Shown here one piece after another: positions 62,228-64,000 of a stretch of DNA of 64,000 nt. The DNA comes from Dyadobacter soli. Lineage in GTDB: Bacteria; Bacteroidota; Bacteroidia; Cytophagales; Spirosomataceae. Every line of letters starts with the position of its first letter. Position 1 is the stretch's first letter. The stretch lies in the NCBI RefSeq assembly GCF_900101885.1, contig NZ_FNAN01000008.1, forward strand, positions 124,001 through 188,000, in the 5' to 3' direction. The notes beneath the pieces are model-generated. The model was not told where the DNA came from. It was given only the letters and a program-made list of their open reading frames with translations, and made no database searches. A program made the translations under genes and the position numbers.

Positions 62228-64000
62228 GAAAAACTACTTTAAAATCGCCTGGCGTAATTTGTTGAAACGCCGCTTTTACGCGTTGGTGACGATCCTCGGG
62301 CTCACTGTCGGGATGACGTTTTCGTTCCTGATGATGAGCTACATCTGGGGTGAATGGCAGGTCAACAGCCACCTCGCTAATGCGAAAAACCAGTGCATTA
62401 TCCGCAGCAAGTGGACTAACCCAAACATGGGCCTCGACCTGACGACCCTTGGTCCGCTTGGGAAAGCATTGAAAACGGATTATCCTAACCTGGTCGCCAA
62501 CTACTATCGCTACGATGCCATTACCGTCGCCGTATCGCACGGCGACAAGCATTTCAGGGAGGACGTGCAGACAGGCGATTCTACGCTGCTGGCGATGTAC
62601 GGCTTCCCGCTCCTGCACGGCCACGCGCAAACCGCACTGAATGCGCCTAACTCGATCGTGATCACCGAAAATAAGGCGATGAAATATTTCGGCCAGACGG
62701 ATGTGGTAGGCGAGTCGCTCACGCTGCATAATTTCATGGGCGGCAAGCAGGAGTACCAAATCACCGCGGTCATCAAAAACCCGCCGTTCAATTCCGTTAC
62801 CCATTTGCTGAATACCGAAGCGGAGATCTTCTTTCCGTTCAGCAGTCTGGAAGGTCGGAAGGGCTCGGAAGACAATTGGAACTTTCCGATTATGGTCACT
62901 TACATTGAGTTGAAAGACGGCGTAACGCCCGCCGACCTCGCCAAGCCGATGGCGCAGGAGATCGCATCGAATGCACCGGAGGCCATCAAGGCCAATCTCA
63001 AACCGTACCTGACACCGCTCAGCGAATACTATCGCGAGGCGAACGATGGTGTCGTCAACAAAATGATCCTGACGCTTTCGGGCATTACCCTGTTCATTTT
63101 GGTAATGGCAGTCGTCAATTTTGTGAACATCTCGATTGGCAGCTCCTCGTCCCGGCTGAAAGAAATAGGCGTCCGCAAAGTGCTGGGTAGCCTGAAACGG
63201 CAGTTGATCGGGCAGTTCCTGGCTGAATCTGTCTTGCTTGCACTTCTGGCGATGGTCATTTCACTGGGGGTATACGAGTTACTGCGACCGGTTTTCAGTG
63301 ATGTTTTAGGTAAAAAAGTTGCCTCACTGTGGTCGCTGAACACTTATGCGGTGTTCGTTCCGCTATCCATTGCCATGCTCGTCGGATTGCTGGCCGGCCT
63401 GTACCCTGCCCTGGTACTCTCGCGGATACCGTCGGTGGAGTCGATGAAAGGGAAACTGAAATCGGTCAGGGACAACGTCCTTTTCCGGCGCTCGCTCATT
63501 GCCGTCCAGTTTGTGATTGCATTGTTTGTATTTGCAGGGGCCCGCATTGTAGCGCGGCAGGTGGACTATTTTTTCAACAAAAACCTGGGTTACAATAAAG
63601 AATCAGTGGTTACCCTCGGCGTCCCCCGCGACTGGACGCCTGACGGACTGGCGAAAATGGAACAGGTACGCGATAACCTCGCCCGGCTCAAAGAGGTGAA
63701 AAACATTTCGCTTTCGTATGAAATCCCCAATGGAAACGGAGGCGGCAGCGCATTTTATAAGCCCGGGCAGGATTCCACGGAAGCTGTCCAGGCCACGCTG
63801 TTGCGTACGGATGTTGCCTATGCCAGTACTTACAACATGAAACTGATCGCGGGCGAATTTCTTCAATCCCCGAACACCGCCTACCAGCCCGACCGCATTG
63901 TGATGAACGAAACGGCTCTCCGATCGCTCGGATACGCGAGTGCGCACGAAGCATTAGGGCAGCAGGTCCGCGTGCATTTTTATCCAAAACCTTTGACGAT
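62223..64000 (+). CDS. FtsX/MacB-type ABC permease, N-terminal 592 residues (cut by window end)
   Basis: It is open from the ATG at 62223 to the window end without a stop. It starts MLKNYFKIAWRNLLKRRFYAL, typical for this family. A first helix (about 20-42) is followed by a periplasmic MacB-like core, then FtsX helices from about 278 with SSRLKEIGVRKVLGSLKRQLIGQ. A third-helix end near 400 (LLAGLYPALVLS) precedes the second core. It is of the same type as the gene at 59411-61807 but clearly diverged. The ATPase partner is not in view. Its promoter and start codon share a palindrome. Confidence 0.92.
   Translation, partial: MLKNYFKIAWRNLLKRRFYALVTILGLTVGMTFSFLMMSYIWGEWQVNSHLANAKNQCIIRSKWTNPNMGLDLTTLGPLGKALKTDYPNLVANYYRYDAITVAVSHGDKHFREDVQTGDSTLLAMYGFPLLHGHAQTALNAPNSIVITENKAMKYFGQTDVVGESLTLHNFMGGKQEYQITAVIKNPPFNSVTHLLNTEAEIFFPFSSLEGRKGSEDNWNFPIMVTYIELKDGVTPADLAKPMAQEIASNAPEAIKANLKPYLTPLSEYYREANDGVVNKMILTLSGITLFILVMAVVNFVNISIGSSSSRLKEIGVRKVLGSLKRQLIGQFLAESVLLALLAMVISLGVYELLRPVFSDVLGKKVASLWSLNTYAVFVPLSIAMLVGLLAGLYPALVLSRIPSVESMKGKLKSVRDNVLFRRSLIAVQFVIALFVFAGARIVARQVDYFFNKNLGYNKESVVTLGVPRDWTPDGLAKMEQVRDNLARLKEVKNISLSYEIPNGNGGGSAFYKPGQDSTEAVQATLLRTDVAYASTYNMKLIAGEFLQSPNTAYQPDRIVMNETALRSLGYASAHEALGQQVRVHFYPKPLT

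Noticed and set aside
1..64000. tRNA, rRNA, insertion sequences, prophage or integrative element
   Set aside because: No cloverleaf, rRNA-like stretch, transposase, integrase, conjugation gene or flanking direct repeat was recognised in any intergenic region.

Overview
The window looks like chromosomal DNA of a Bacteroidota member, most likely order Cytophagales and close to Dyadobacter or Spirosoma (an inference from gene content, not a database match). Evidence: three SusC/SusD-type outer-membrane pairs, GSCFA and DUF6934-like proteins, a nusB-ytxH-DUF1573-yajC-ybbR-coaE cluster, near absence of Shine-Dalgarno sequences, and repeated matches to the Bacteroidota -7 promoter element TAnnTTTG. 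No rRNA, tRNA, insertion sequence, prophage or CRISPR array was seen.

Layout. 1-19.8 kb (all minus strand) is a nutrient-uptake block. It holds two tandem, clearly paralogous SusC-SusD units, the upstream one with a giant FG-GAP/ASPIC lipoprotein. It also holds a carboxypeptidase-regulatory-like exported protein and a third SusC-SusD unit of a different SusD class with a small lipoprotein. 20.0-22.2 kb is a BlaI/BlaR1-type repressor-peptidase pair with two textbook ACTA-N6-TAGT operators. 22.2-31.3 kb (minus) holds a phosphohexomutase, an MGH1-like glycosidase, a long ATP-grasp D-Ala-D-Ala ligase homologue, a NifU-like Fe-S scaffold, Mrp and a GSCFA protein. 31.4-32.9 kb has a DUF6934-like protein with a 58-aa partner, then a GH16 glucanase lipoprotein. 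32.9-38.5 kb is housekeeping: dnaX, with a probable frameshift/slippage site, convergent with coaE and the rest of the nusB cluster. 38.7-40.5 kb is an MdlA-like ABC exporter.

40.5-45.6 kb is a likely damage-responsive mutagenesis cassette: an XRE-S24 (LexA/CI-like) repressor divergent from a Y-family polymerase and a short, PHP-degenerate DnaE, with paired inverted repeats between them. 45.6-53 kb holds a GT87-like membrane protein, a lipoprotein, a GyrI-like protein, an M16 peptidase, a DUF3820 protein and nicotinate phosphoribosyltransferase.

53.0-57.6 kb is a peptide-secretion locus: a 70-aa double-glycine-leader precursor, a leaky-terminator hairpin, an HlyD adaptor, a C39-peptidase ABC exporter, and a divergent small XRE regulator. 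It encodes a small secreted peptide I cannot assign to a known family. glyQS follows, then two FtsX/MacB-type permeases, the second cut by the window end. Between these permeases lies a repeat-rich 415-bp spacer.

The best candidates for undescribed biology are the GG-peptide locus (53.0-56.8 kb), the repressor/pol IV/DnaE cassette with its operators (40.5-45.6 kb), and the A10 slippage site in dnaX (34085-34094).
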